From contig JAHBTI010000005.1 of assembly GCA_019638705.1 (NCBI GenBank), positions 1-64,000 of the forward strand: 64,000 nt of DNA, read 5' to 3'. This document shows positions 41,617 through 50,143 of the stretch, piece by piece. Position numbers and translations under genes: made by a program. Within the stretch, counting starts at the first letter, position 1, and every line of letters starts with the position of its first letter. The notes under the pieces are model-generated. The model worked only from the letters and a program-made list of their open reading frames with translations. It was not told where the DNA came from and made no database searches. Source of the stretch: Bacteroidota bacterium (GTDB taxonomy: Bacteria > Bacteroidota > Bacteroidia > B-17B0 > Aurantibacillaceae).

Positions 41617-43542
41617 ATGATTTCGGTTAATGGCGTAACGGTAAGTTTTGGCGGATACAATTTATTTGACAACATTTCTTTTTTAATCAATGCAAAAGAC
41701 CGCATAGGCTTGGCAGGTAAAAACGGTGCAGGAAAAAGCACCATGCTCAAAATTTTGTCGGGACATCAAAATCCTACCAAAGGCGAAGTGTCTATGCCCA
41801 AGAATTGCAAAATCGGGTATCTGCCGCAAGACATGATACATCAGCACGGGCGCAGCGTGTTTGAAGAAACCGAAACCGCTTACGAAGAAATAAACAATCT
41901 TGAAAAACGCATTGATGAAATCAATCATCAGTTGGAAACCCGCACCGACTACGAAAGCGATGCTTACGCAAAATTAATTGAAGAACAATCGGAAGTGTAT
42001 CACCGTTTGGATATGCTGGGCGCAAGCAACCGCACCGAAGAAATTGAAAAAATATTAAAAGGTCTCGGTTTCGAACGCAAAGATTTTTCCCGTCAAACGG
42101 CAGAGTTTAGCGGCGGCTGGCGCATGCGCATTGAGTTGGCAAAATTGTTGTTGCAGAAACCTGACATTTTGTTGTTGGACGAACCAACCAATCACTTGGA
42201 CATTGAAGCCATTATGTGGTTGGAAGAATTTATGGAAACCTTTGCGGGCGCGGTGGTGCTCATCAGTCACGACAAAACCTTTTTAGATAACGTAACCACG
42301 CGCACCATTGAAATTTCAAACCAAAAAATTTACGATTACAAAACCAATTATTCGCATTACTTGGAGTTGCGCGCAGAACGCCGCGAGCAACAGGAAAATG
42401 CCGCAAAAAATCAACAGCGCATTATAGACCAATATGAAACCCTGATTGATAAAAATCGCGCCAAAGCAAGCAAAGCAGCCTTTGCACAATCGCTCATTAA
42501 GAAGTTAGATAAAATGGAGCGCATTGAAGTGGACGATGAAGACAATCAAGCCATGTACTTTAAATTTCCGCCGCCTGCGCACAGCGGAAAACTTGTGATT
42601 ACAGCCGAACACGCAGGAAAAAAATATGGCGAAAAACGTATTTTCAGCGATGCGAATTTCATCATCACCAAAGGTGAAAAAATCGGTTTGGTGGGAAGAA
42701 ACGGCGAAGGAAAAAGTACCATGATGAAAATGATTGCCAAAAAAGTTCCGTTTGAAGGCAGCATACAAATTGGGCATAGTGTGCTGATGGGCTATTTTGA
42801 GCAAGACCAGGAAGAAAAATTGGACACGAAAAAAACCGTGTTTGAAACTATTGACGAATTGGCTGCGGGCGAAGTGCGAAAAAACATAAGAAATTTATTG
42901 GGCTCATTTTTGTTTCGCGGCGATGACATTGATAAAAAAGTGCAGGTGTTGAGTGGGGGAGAGCGCGGACGTTTGGCTTTGTGCAAATTGTTGTTAGAGC
43001 CATACAACTTGTTGTTAATGGACGAACCAACCAATCACTTGGACATTCGCTCAAAAGACATTTTGAAAAAAGCCTTGATTGATTACGAAGGAACGGTAGT
43101 GATGGTAAGCCACGACCGCGATTTTATGAAAGGCATCTGCAACCGTTTGTTTGAATTTAGAGAGGGACAGGTAAAAGAACATTTGTGCGACATTGAAGAG
43201 TTTATGCAACTGCGCAAAGTGGAGCGTTTAAATGAATTGGATTTGGAGAAGAAAGAAAAAGTTGAGAAAAAACAGGAAACAGTTATTAGTAAACAGTCGG
43301 CAGTTGACAGTACACAGGAAGCAGAACAAAAGCAAATTCGCAACCAACTGAAAAAAGTGGAAGAAAACATTTCGGTATTAGAAAATAAAATAAAAGATTG
43401 CGACACGAAACTGAGCAACGCCGATGAGTACCAAAAGTTGATGAACGACACAACTTTTTTTGACAACTACAACAAACTGAAATCTGACTTGGAAAAAGAA
43501 ATGGAAAAGTGGGAAGGTTTAAGTTTGAAGTTAAAAGTTTGA
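41617..43542 (+). CDS. ABC-F family ATPase
   Basis: 641 residues with two ABC domains and no membrane part. Walker A: GKNGAGKSTMLKI and GRNGEGKSTMMKM; signature FSGGWRMRIELAKLLL and LSGGERGRLALCKLLL; Walker B LLLDEPTNHLD and LLMDEPTNHLD. A coiled linker and a C-terminal coiled coil (residues about 530-641) are present. Such proteins act on the ribosome E-site to relieve stalling or give antibiotic protection. The C-terminal linker contains a stretch encoded by a CAGTCGGCAGTTGACAGT-like repeat. Confidence 0.9.
   Translation: MISVNGVTVSFGGYNLFDNISFLINAKDRIGLAGKNGAGKSTMLKILSGHQNPTKGEVSMPKNCKIGYLPQDMIHQHGRSVFEETETAYEEINNLEKRIDEINHQLETRTDYESDAYAKLIEEQSEVYHRLDMLGASNRTEEIEKILKGLGFERKDFSRQTAEFSGGWRMRIELAKLLLQKPDILLLDEPTNHLDIEAIMWLEEFMETFAGAVVLISHDKTFLDNVTTRTIEISNQKIYDYKTNYSHYLELRAERREQQENAAKNQQRIIDQYETLIDKNRAKASKAAFAQSLIKKLDKMERIEVDDEDNQAMYFKFPPPAHSGKLVITAEHAGKKYGEKRIFSDANFIITKGEKIGLVGRNGEGKSTMMKMIAKKVPFEGSIQIGHSVLMGYFEQDQEEKLDTKKTVFETIDELAAGEVRKNIRNLLGSFLFRGDDIDKKVQVLSGGERGRLALCKLLLEPYNLLLMDEPTNHLDIRSKDILKKALIDYEGTVVMVSHDRDFMKGICNRLFEFREGQVKEHLCDIEEFMQLRKVERLNELDLEKKEKVEKKQETVISKQSAVDSTQEAEQKQIRNQLKKVEENISVLENKIKDCDTKLSNADEYQKLMNDTTFFDNYNKLKSDLEKEMEKWEGLSLKLKV
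43271..43318. repeat. ACAGT-rich repeat within the ABC-F linker
   Basis: AACAGGAAACAGTTATTAGT followed by AAACAGTCGGCAGTTGACAG: irregular ACAGT/GCAGT units of a kind common between Bacteroidota genes, here in frame between the second ABC domain and the coiled coil. Confidence 0.4.
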
Positions 43543-43563
43543 AGTTAAGTGCGAAAGAAATAT

Positions 43564-43571
43564 TATCTTTG
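43564..43571 (+). promoter_or_regulatory. -7 promoter element TATCTTTG
   Basis: Perfect TAnnTTTG, 19 bases before the antitoxin ATG. Confidence 0.45.
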
Positions 43572-43589
43572 ATGTAAACTTTTAAAATC

Positions 43590-43790
43590 ATGCTTACATT
43601 AAGTCCAAAATACATTACCGACAACAAAGGAAAAAAAATTTCTGTTGTGCTTCCCATAAAAGATTTTAACGCCATAATAGAAGATTTGGAAGACATTCGC
43701 TTGTATGACGAAGCAAAAAAATCAAACGAGCCTTCTGTTCCTATTGACCAAGCCTTTAAAATGATTGAGGCAAAACGTAAATCAAAATAA
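43590..43790 (+). CDS. antitoxin of a RelB-like type, now without an intact toxin
   Basis: 66 residues: LSPKYITDNKGKKISVVLPIKDFNAIIEDLEDI, the pattern of short Bacteroidota antitoxins that precede a RelE toxin. A C-terminal Lys/Glu-rich tail would bind the toxin. The toxin gene that should follow is reduced to its last 28 codons. Confidence 0.7.
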   Translation: MLTLSPKYITDNKGKKISVVLPIKDFNAIIEDLEDIRLYDEAKKSNEPSVPIDQAFKMIEAKRKSK

Positions 43791-43876
43791 CTCATCGCGT
43801 TATTTACGAAATTTTTGACAACATACTTTTGGTGGACGTTATTGATTTAGGACACCGAAAAGAAATTTACGACTAA
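43790..43876 (+). pseudogene. truncated RelE/ParE toxin remnant
   Basis: Starting right at the antitoxin's stop, the frame reads THRVIYEIFDNILLVDVIDL then GHRKEIYD and a stop. This is the C-terminal strand and GHR-x-IY end of RelE-type toxins (VIYEI ... VxxxGHRxxIY). The N-terminal two thirds are missing, so the toxin cannot be made. Confidence 0.6.
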
Positions 43877-43880
43877 TCTT

Positions 43881-43929
43881 CTCTACAACTTTCAAACTTT
43901 GTAACTTTCTAAACTTTCAAACTAAAAAA
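43881..43929. repeat. AACTTTCAA-type tandem repeat leader
   Basis: Runs of CAACTTTCAAACTTTGTAAC and AACTTTCTAAACTTTCAAAC stretch up to the pssA ATG. Same composition as the leader of metK (44881-44952) and stretches at 28272, 43535 and 62170. Confidence 0.55.
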
Positions 43930-44592
43930 ATGAAAAAACACATTCCTAACATAATCACACTTGGCAATTTATTTTGCGGGTGCTTGGCTATTGTAAAAAT
44001 ATTTGAAGGCGATTTGATTCGGGCAGCATATTTAGTGGGCATTGCGTTAATCTGTGATTTCTTTGACGGCTTTGCTGCGCGTTTATTAAAAGTTACTTCG
44101 CCGATAGGAAAAGATTTAGACAGTTTGGCAGATATGGTAACGTTTGGTGTAGTACCAGGTTTAGTGATGTTTCATCTTAATTCTTCGTTGTCTTATTTCG
44201 CTTTCATTATTCCGATTTTTTCAGCTATTCGTTTGGCAAAGTTTAATAATGATACAAGACAAACAAGTTCCTTCATCGGTTTGCCAACGCCTGCCAATGC
44301 TGCGCTGATTTGTTCTTTGCCGCTTGCGGCGGGAGAAAATTATGCGCAGTTAGATTCTTGGGCGTATATTCCTATTGTGTTAATAGGAAGTTTGTTGCTC
44401 GTAGCTGAAATCCCCTTGTTCGCGCTTAAATTCAAAAACTTTGCATGGGCTGACAATAAAATAAAATACATTTTTTTAGTCCTTTGTTTAGTATTGCTTG
44501 TTGCCCTAAAATTCGCGGCAATTCCCTTAATTATTATTCTTTACATTTTATTAAGTATTGTGAATAACATATTTTTAAACAAGAAAGTTTAA
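43930..44592 (+). CDS. pssA: CDP-diacylglycerol-serine O-phosphatidyltransferase
   Basis: 220 residues, several membrane helices. The CDP-alcohol phosphotransferase motif is complete: CDFFDGFAARLLK then GKDLDSLADM, with the Asp residues that bind magnesium. It makes phosphatidylserine, the precursor of phosphatidylethanolamine. No phosphatidylserine decarboxylase is seen nearby. Confidence 0.9.
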   Translation: MKKHIPNIITLGNLFCGCLAIVKIFEGDLIRAAYLVGIALICDFFDGFAARLLKVTSPIGKDLDSLADMVTFGVVPGLVMFHLNSSLSYFAFIIPIFSAIRLAKFNNDTRQTSSFIGLPTPANAALICSLPLAAGENYAQLDSWAYIPIVLIGSLLLVAEIPLFALKFKNFAWADNKIKYIFLVLCLVLLVALKFAAIPLIIILYILLSIVNNIFLNKKV

Positions 44593-44595
44593 TTC

Positions 44596-44603
44596 TATTT
44601 TTG
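44596..44603 (+). promoter_or_regulatory. -7 promoter element TATTTTTG
   Basis: Perfect TAnnTTTG, 23 bases before the purS ATG. Confidence 0.45.
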
Positions 44604-44625
44604 TCGCTCAAATTGTAAAAATCAA

Positions 44626-44880
44626 ATGGCAAAATTTATTGCAAACATTGATGTAATGCCGCTCAAAGCATTACTTGACCCACAGGGGAAAGCCGTTACA
44701 GGCTCTATGAAAAATTTGGGTTTGCCCGAAATTGAAAATGTGCGCATTGGCAAGCACATTACCTTAGAAATTGAAGCAGCCGATGAAAATACCGCCAAAT
44801 CTAAGGTGGACGAAGCCTGTAAAAAACTGCTTTGTAATCAAATTATGGAAGGCTATGAATTTACACTCACCCAAATTTAA
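44626..44880 (+). CDS. purS: phosphoribosylformylglycinamidine synthase, PurS subunit
   Basis: 84 residues, the size of PurS: FIANIDVMPLKALLDPQGKA, SMKNLGLPEIENVRIGKHI, CKKLLCNQIMEGYEF. It joins PurL and PurQ to make FGAM in purine synthesis. Neither partner is close by. Confidence 0.9.
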   Translation: MAKFIANIDVMPLKALLDPQGKAVTGSMKNLGLPEIENVRIGKHITLEIEAADENTAKSKVDEACKKLLCNQIMEGYEFTLTQI

Positions 44881-44952
44881 ACCTCAAACTAAAAACTTCA
44901 AACTGTAAACTAAAAACTTTCAACTAATAACTTTAAACTTTCAACTAAAAAA
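44881..44952. repeat. low-complexity AACTAAAAACTT repeat leader of metK
   Basis: The whole 72-base gap between purS and metK is irregular tandem copies of AAACTAAAAACTT / AACTTTCAACT. No SAM-riboswitch structure or promoter element is seen in it. Confidence 0.6.
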
Positions 44953-46206
44953 ATGGCGTATTTATTTACCTCAGAATCCGTGTCAGAAGGACACCCCGAC
45001 AAAGTAGCCGACCAAATTTCGGACGCATTAATTGACAACTTCCTCGCATTTGACCCGCAAAGCAAAGTGGCTTGCGAAACCCTTGTAACCACAGGGCAAG
45101 TAGTATTGGCAGGCGAAGTAAAATCAAAAACATATTTAGACGTGCAGGAAATTGCGCGCGGTGTTATCCGCAAAATCGGTTACACCAAAGCCGACTATAT
45201 GTTTGAAGCCAACTCTTGCGGTGTGCTTTCGGCTATTCACGAACAATCGTCAGACATCAATCAAGGTGTGGAACGCAAGAAAAAAGAAGAGCAAGGCGCG
45301 GGCGACCAAGGTATGATGTTTGGTTACGCTACCAACGAAACCGATAATTATATGCCTTTGGCTTTGGATTTGGCTCACGCTATTTTATTGGAATTAGCAG
45401 CATTGCGCCGAGAAAACAAACAAATAAAATATTTGCGCCCCGATGCAAAATCGCAGGTAACTTTGGAATACGATGATAACAACAAACCCGTGCGCATTGA
45501 TGCCATTGTAGTTTCAACACAGCACGACGATTTTGACGGCGAAGCAAAAATGCTCGCAAAAATTAAAAAAGATATTGTTGAGATTTTAATTCCGCGTGTA
45601 AAAAAGAATTATCCAAAATATGCGCATTTGTTTAACAACAAAATCAATTACCACATTAACCCAACCGGAAAATTCGTCATTGGCGGACCTCACGGTGATA
45701 CAGGCTTAACAGGCCGCAAAATTATTGTGGACACTTACGGCGGAAAAGGTGCACACGGCGGTGGTGCATTTTCGGGCAAAGACCCAAGCAAAGTGGACAG
45801 AAGTGCTGCTTACGCCACTCGCCACATTGCAAAAAATTTAGTAGCCGCAGGTTTGTGTGATGAAGTGTTGGTACAGGTATCTTATGCTATCGGCGTGGCA
45901 CAACCAATGGGCATTTACATTAACACCTACGGCACAGCCAAAGTAAAACTAACAGACGGACAAATTGCCAAAATCGTAGAAAAAGTATTTGATATGCGTC
46001 CGTACTTTATTGAGCAACGTTTAAAACTGCGCACACCTATATACAGCGAAACAGCCGCTTACGGACACATGGGGCGCAAAAATGAGGTTGTTACCAAAAC
46101 CTTTAAAACCCCCGACGGAAAAACCAAAACCATGAAAGTGGAGTTGTTTACATGGGAAAAATTGGATTATGTAAATAAGGTAAAAGTTGCGTTTAAGTTG
46201 AAGTAA
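44953..46206 (+). CDS. metK: S-adenosylmethionine synthase
   Basis: 417 residues, a full Met[50 protein letters not shown], the [19 protein letters not shown] stretch. It joins methionine and ATP into SAM. A strong terminator ends the gene at 46274-46312. Confidence 0.95.
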   Translation: MAYLFTSESVSEGHPDKVADQISDALIDNFLAFDPQSKVACETLVTTGQVVLAGEVKSKTYLDVQEIARGVIRKIGYTKADYMFEANSCGVLSAIHEQSSDINQGVERKKKEEQGAGDQGMMFGYATNETDNYMPLALDLAHAILLELAALRRENKQIKYLRPDAKSQVTLEYDDNNKPVRIDAIVVSTQHDDFDGEAKMLAKIKKDIVEILIPRVKKNYPKYAHLFNNKINYHINPTGKFVIGGPHGDTGLTGRKIIVDTYGGKGAHGGGAFSGKDPSKVDRSAAYATRHIAKNLVAAGLCDEVLVQVSYAIGVAQPMGIYINTYGTAKVKLTDGQIAKIVEKVFDMRPYFIEQRLKLRTPIYSETAAYGHMGRKNEVVTKTFKTPDGKTKTMKVELFTWEKLDYVNKVKVAFKLK

Positions 46207-46273
46207 GTTCTATACGAATGGAATAGTCCTTGAAGTGATACAAAGAGGCGCATCAAAAACTAACACCGAGAAT

Positions 46274-46312
46274 AAAAAATCTGTTTCAAATTCTTGAAAC
46301 AGATTTTTTTTA
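46274..46312 (+). terminator. intrinsic terminator after metK
   Basis: AAAAAATCTGTTTCA - 6 - TGAAACAGATTTTTT, 15-bp perfect stem with a T run. Confidence 0.85.
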
Positions 46313-46498
46313 CCCTCCATTTATGTGAACTTTTAAATAATAGACAAGCAACACTTTTAACAGAGGTAAATTGCGAATATCAAATGGCTAATGAGTTTAC
46401 TTTGCACTAAACATAAACAAGTTTTTTATACCAAATTTGTCTAATTTTTTTTAGACGAATTTAACTTCTTAATAGGGCAGTTTTATTCTTTTCTGTAT

Positions 46499-46506
46499 TA
46501 AATTTG
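46499..46506 (+). promoter_or_regulatory. -7 promoter element TAAATTTG of a non-coding transcript
   Basis: Perfect TAnnTTTG about 170 bases before the terminator at 46645, with no open frame between. Confidence 0.5.
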
Positions 46507-46674
46507 CCACGGCTAATCAGGTTTTTGGGTTTAGCCTGATTAGTAACACTAACATTGTGAAGTTACATTTGGGGCGTAATTTATTGTTTTCGTTACGCTC
46601 CGCATAAGTGGGTTTAATAATTGTAAATGTAGCAATGTTATTGGTGGCGATACGCAAGTATCGCCATTTTTTTT
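46507..46674 (+). ncRNA. candidate structured small RNA, 6S-like rod
   Basis: Between a perfect -7 element and a strong terminator lies a non-coding stretch. A 5' hairpin CTAATCAGG...CCTGATTAG (46513-46543) is followed by a long rod: TAACATTG (46550-46557) pairs with CAATGTTA (46633-46640), TACATTT (46564-46570) with AAATGTA (46625-46631), and GGGGCGTAA (46571-46579) with TTACGCTCC (46593-46601). A large asymmetric bubble lies on the 3' side (46602-46624). The closing stem, big central bubble and apical stem resemble 6S RNA; other identities are possible. The sequence ends with the terminator hairpin. An alternative pairing GGCTAA/TTAGCC (46511/46531) excludes the first hairpin. Confidence 0.6.
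46645..46674 (+). terminator. intrinsic terminator of the small RNA
   Basis: TGGCGATA - CGCAAG - TATCGCCA, 8-bp perfect stem, then eight T. Confidence 0.85.
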
Positions 46675-46714
46675 ATGCAAATGATGATTGCTTATTTGTT
46701 AATTTCGCAAAACC

Positions 46715-47272
46715 ATGCTTAAATCACTTTACATTAGTATTCCGTTTTTTTTAGTGTTTTTTTCTTGTTCAAATACTGAATCAAGTGTGCCACAACAGTC
46801 TCAAAAATCTGCTGCCCAAATAAAAGAAAACATAAAACAACAATTGATTAAAGCCAATCAGCATTTGGCGCAGCGCGAAATTGACAATATGAATTATTAT
46901 GCCAAATCTCATCAGTTGCCTTTTGTTCAAACGGCTTCGGGCATACGTTATTATGTGTATAAACCTTCGGCAAAAGGCGACAGCATTAAAGAAGGTATGA
47001 AAATTACGATGGACTATAACGTGAGTTTGTTAGACGGAACGCTGTGTTATTCTTCGCAAACAGACGGTGCAAAAACGTTTATCGTCGGACACGAAATTTT
47101 ACGCGAAGGACAGGAAAAATTGGAAAGCGGCATTCACCGTGGTGTGCAATTTTTAAAGCGTGGCGACAAAGCCATTTTACTAATCCCTTCGCCTTTGGCG
47201 CAAGGCTTATTGGGCGACATGAAAAAAATTCCGCCGCAAATGCCCATTGTGTATGATATTTACATTCATTAA
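46715..47272 (+). CDS. FKBP-type peptidyl-prolyl isomerase lipoprotein
   Basis: 185 residues. Lipoprotein signal ending FFSC, an alpha-helical spacer, then an FKBP domain (about 95-185): VSLLDGTLCYSS, GIHRGVQFLKRGDKAILLIP and PQMPIVYDIYI. It would help fold exported proteins; GldI-type lipoprotein FKBPs of gliding Bacteroidota have this plan. Single-gene unit. Confidence 0.82.
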   Translation: MLKSLYISIPFFLVFFSCSNTESSVPQQSQKSAAQIKENIKQQLIKANQHLAQREIDNMNYYAKSHQLPFVQTASGIRYYVYKPSAKGDSIKEGMKITMDYNVSLLDGTLCYSSQTDGAKTFIVGHEILREGQEKLESGIHRGVQFLKRGDKAILLIPSPLAQGLLGDMKKIPPQMPIVYDIYIH

Positions 47273-47358
47273 ACGTTAATCCGCGAAGTGAAAATTCAGT
47301 TTCGTTGTTATGAATTTGAATAATACAAATACAAAAAAACTATTGATAATTTAAGTTA

Positions 47359-48099
47359 ATGCAATTCGGTTTAATAGGCAAATCATTAAAACATTCTTTT
47401 TCCAAAACGTATTTTGAAAAGAAATTCAAAACGCTTGGATTGGAAAATTATGCTTACGAGAATTTTGAACTGGAAACTATTTCAGATGTAAAAAAGTTAA
47501 TCTCTGAAACGCCCGATTTAAAAGGCTTTAACGTTACCATTCCTTATAAAGAAACAATCATGCCTTTTTTAGACAACTTGAGTGAAGAAGCAAAAAGCAT
47601 TGGCGCGGTAAATTGCGTTTTGATTTCCAACAAAAAACGGATTGGTTACAATACAGATGTTTACGGATTTTCGCAAAGCATAAAACCTTTTTTAGACAAC
47701 AATCATCAACGCGCTTTAATATTGGGAACAGGCGGCGCAAGCAAAGCCGTAGCTTACGCCTTGCAAAAAACAGGCGTGGAAGTTTATTTTGTTACTTCAT
47801 CTCAAACAAAAAAAACAAGCAACACATTTTTTTATTCCGAAATAAACGATGTGGTGATGAACGCTTTTAAATTGATTGTAAACACCACGCCTTTGGGAAT
47901 GTTTCCGAATGTTGATGATGCTCCAAATTTGCCTTACCGTTTATTTACGCCGCAACATTTGGCTTACGATTTAATTTACAATCCCGACCAAACTTTGTTT
48001 TTAAAGCAAGCAAAAGAGCGTGGCGCAATTACTGTAAACGGTTTAAGTATGTTGCAACTGCAAGCGGAAAAGAGTTGGGAGATTTGGAACGCAAAATAA
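47359..48099 (+). CDS. aroE: shikimate dehydrogenase
   Basis: 246 residues. LIGKSLKHSFSKTYF (substrate loop), FNVTIPYKETI with the catalytic Lys, GAVNCVLI, NTDVYGF with the catalytic Asp, GTGGASKAVAYAL (NADP fold) and VNTTPLGMFP. It reduces dehydroshikimate for aromatic amino-acid synthesis. Confidence 0.93.
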   Translation: MQFGLIGKSLKHSFSKTYFEKKFKTLGLENYAYENFELETISDVKKLISETPDLKGFNVTIPYKETIMPFLDNLSEEAKSIGAVNCVLISNKKRIGYNTDVYGFSQSIKPFLDNNHQRALILGTGGASKAVAYALQKTGVEVYFVTSSQTKKTSNTFFYSEINDVVMNAFKLIVNTTPLGMFPNVDDAPNLPYRLFTPQHLAYDLIYNPDQTLFLKQAKERGAITVNGLSMLQLQAEKSWEIWNAK

Positions 48100-48100
48100 C

Positions 48101-48126
48101 CACAGAGGCACAGAGAACACAGAGAT
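48101..48126. repeat. half copy of the CACAGAGGCACAGAG repeat
   Basis: CCACAGAGGCACAGAGAACA then CAGAGA, matching the outer arm of the repeat at 22318. It is followed by TTTAGAATTTAGAA-type low-complexity sequence up to the next gene. Confidence 0.5.
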
Positions 48127-48162
48127 ATTTTAGAATTTAGAAATCAGTATTTAGAATTTTCC

Positions 48163-48657
48163 ATGAATAACGTAATCCTCGTAGCTGCCACCACAGCCGA
48201 TATTAAAGAAATTTCGGAATTGGCTGCATTGATTTGGAATCAGCATTACCCAAGCATTATCGGGCAGGTGCAAGTGGATTATATGCTCAACTTGATGTAC
48301 AGTGAAGAAAGTTTACGCGAGCAAATGCAGAAAAAATTACATCAGTTTATTTTCATTAAAGTAAGTAACGTTGCGCAAGGTTTTATTTCTGTACATACCG
48401 AAAATAACCGCGATTGGTTTTTAAATAAATTTTATGTTAATCAAAATATAGCCGCTAAAGGCGTTGGTACGGAAGCGTTTGAGCAGTTGAAACAAATTCT
48501 TCGTCCAAAAAAAATTACTTTAACCGTAAACCGTCAAAATTTTAAAGCCATTAATTTTTATTTCAAGCAAGGTTTTAAAATTGAAACCGTTGCCGATTTT
48601 GACATTGGCAAGGGTTTTGTGATGAATGATTTTTTGATGATTTGGGAACAACAATAA
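48163..48657 (+). CDS. GNAT-family N-acetyltransferase
   Basis: 164 residues with the GNAT fold: the acceptor strand (QGFISVHTENNRDWFLNKFYV), the acetyl-CoA loop GVGTEAFEQLK, and INFYFKQGFKIETVADFDIG typical of small-molecule acetyltransferases of the RimI type. The substrate is unknown. Convergent with the T9SS gene, stop to stop. Confidence 0.82.
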   Translation: MNNVILVAATTADIKEISELAALIWNQHYPSIIGQVQVDYMLNLMYSEESLREQMQKKLHQFIFIKVSNVAQGFISVHTENNRDWFLNKFYVNQNIAAKGVGTEAFEQLKQILRPKKITLTVNRQNFKAINFYFKQGFKIETVADFDIGKGFVMNDFLMIWEQQ

Positions 48658-50052
48658 TTACTCAATCAACAACTTTCCTGTAGCAATTTGTTTACTTTGT
48701 GAAATAATCTGATAGAAATACAAACCACTTTCTTCTTTAATTTGAATACTGTTGTTTCCTTTGTTTAAAGGCGTTTTCATTATTTGTTTACCGACAGCAT
48801 CGCTAATAATAATTTGTGTTCCCGCCGCAAAATTTCCCTCAACAGAAAATTGACCCGCGCTTGGATTTGGATAAATGGTAAAGTTCTCTGTTTGATTTTC
48901 TGCAATACCTGTGCAAATTGCAACTTCCACAGCCCCGTTAGTTACGCAACCACTAAGCGTATTTGTTACCTCCACCGAATATATTCCTGTTGCGTTTACG
49001 GTAATGCTGCGTGCCGTAGTATTTGCCGAAACAATGGCACTATTGGGCGACCAAGAATAACTATAAGCGGATGCGTCACTCACAAGTGTAGGATAAATTT
49101 CAACCGTATTAGTACAAAGATGAAAAGCTGGAGTATTTATCACTCTATCATCTTGTATGGTTATGGTTGTGTGTGATGAACAGCCGTTGTTAAGGTCTTG
49201 CACCGTCATGGTGTAAGTACCTGAGGTTTCAGCTACATAGCTACTAATCAACGATACCGTTTGTTGAGGACTTGGAGCTTCCCACAATTCTACTTGAATA
49301 ATTTGGTTAGTAGGCAACCCCGAACTTGGCGGTATTCCCGTTGTACTTACATTAGTTAATTGTAAGGTTGGATTGATACACGTAAGTATTTGGCTCATTA
49401 CCGAAATGCTTGGCGTTGGCAGAAACAGATTTTGTTGCATTGGTACAACCGAATAGCTTACGCAACCATTATCTCCATCGATAATCATTAAAGTATAGTT
49501 GCCTATTATTGAACTGCTGGTATTGGTAATGGTGTTTACGGTAATGAATGGACCTTGCAAACTGCCTGTGCCGGGAGTTAGCCATACAAGCACAGCAGCC
49601 GAATTGGTGCTTTGTCCAATAAGTGTGGTGCTTGGCGTGTTACAATCTAAAATCTGCGTAGGCACTATTGCCGAAATATTAGGTGCAATTGTGTTTTGTG
49701 TTATTGTTACAGTTTGACTTGTTTGACAGCCATTATTTACATCGAGAGCCGTAACCGTCCATGTGCCGGGAGTACTTACAACTGTACATTGATTATTATT
49801 CGGTGAACAATTAGTTCCCCCCGGTGGAATAAAACAAAACTGCAAAGCACCACCAGGAGTAGGACTTGTATTGGCATTTACAATACATATTGTTGTAAGA
49901 CTTTGTTGATTACAGCCCACCGTAAAACCTCCTTGATTTGCAAGTGTACCTGTGCCAACCACGTCAAAGGTTGGGGAAATAGTCGGATTGCATTGTGCTT
50001 TAATAAACAAACTTGTTATTAAAGCTAAAAAGAGAAGGAGTAATTTTTTCAT
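48658..50052 (-). CDS. T9SS-secreted protein with Ig-like repeats
   Basis: 464 residues from ATG 50052 (signal peptide FLALITSLFIKAQC). Three or four repeated segments each end in a xxDxxNGC-like unit (DVNNGCQTS, DGDNGCVSY, DLNNGCSSH) followed by TVTI or TITI, with paired cysteines. The C-terminal about 75 residues are a type A sorting signal (FTIYPNPSAGQFSVEG ... SGLYFYQII). It would cross the outer membrane through type IX secretion and stay at the surface or be released. Function unknown. Confidence 0.85.
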   Translation of the reverse strand: MKKLLLLFLALITSLFIKAQCNPTISPTFDVVGTGTLANQGGFTVGCNQQSLTTICIVNANTSPTPGGALQFCFIPPGGTNCSPNNNQCTVVSTPGTWTVTALDVNNGCQTSQTVTITQNTIAPNISAIVPTQILDCNTPSTTLIGQSTNSAAVLVWLTPGTGSLQGPFITVNTITNTSSSIIGNYTLMIIDGDNGCVSYSVVPMQQNLFLPTPSISVMSQILTCINPTLQLTNVSTTGIPPSSGLPTNQIIQVELWEAPSPQQTVSLISSYVAETSGTYTMTVQDLNNGCSSHTTITIQDDRVINTPAFHLCTNTVEIYPTLVSDASAYSYSWSPNSAIVSANTTARSITVNATGIYSVEVTNTLSGCVTNGAVEVAICTGIAENQTENFTIYPNPSAGQFSVEGNFAAGTQIIISDAVGKQIMKTPLNKGNNSIQIKEESGLYFYQIISQSKQIATGKLLIE

Positions 50053-50143
50053 AAGACAGAATTTTAAATTGTTATACAAATGATTTTACGGCAAATATAG
50101 TGCCTTTTTCAATGATACTTTTTCAATATTCAATGTTACTTTT

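Noticed and set aside
44881-44952. SAM riboswitch upstream of metK
   Set aside because: The gap is low-complexity tandem repeat without paired stems.
46320-46498. gene in the gap between the metK terminator and the small RNA promoter
   Set aside because: No frame of useful length with family likeness is seen; the stretch looks non-coding.
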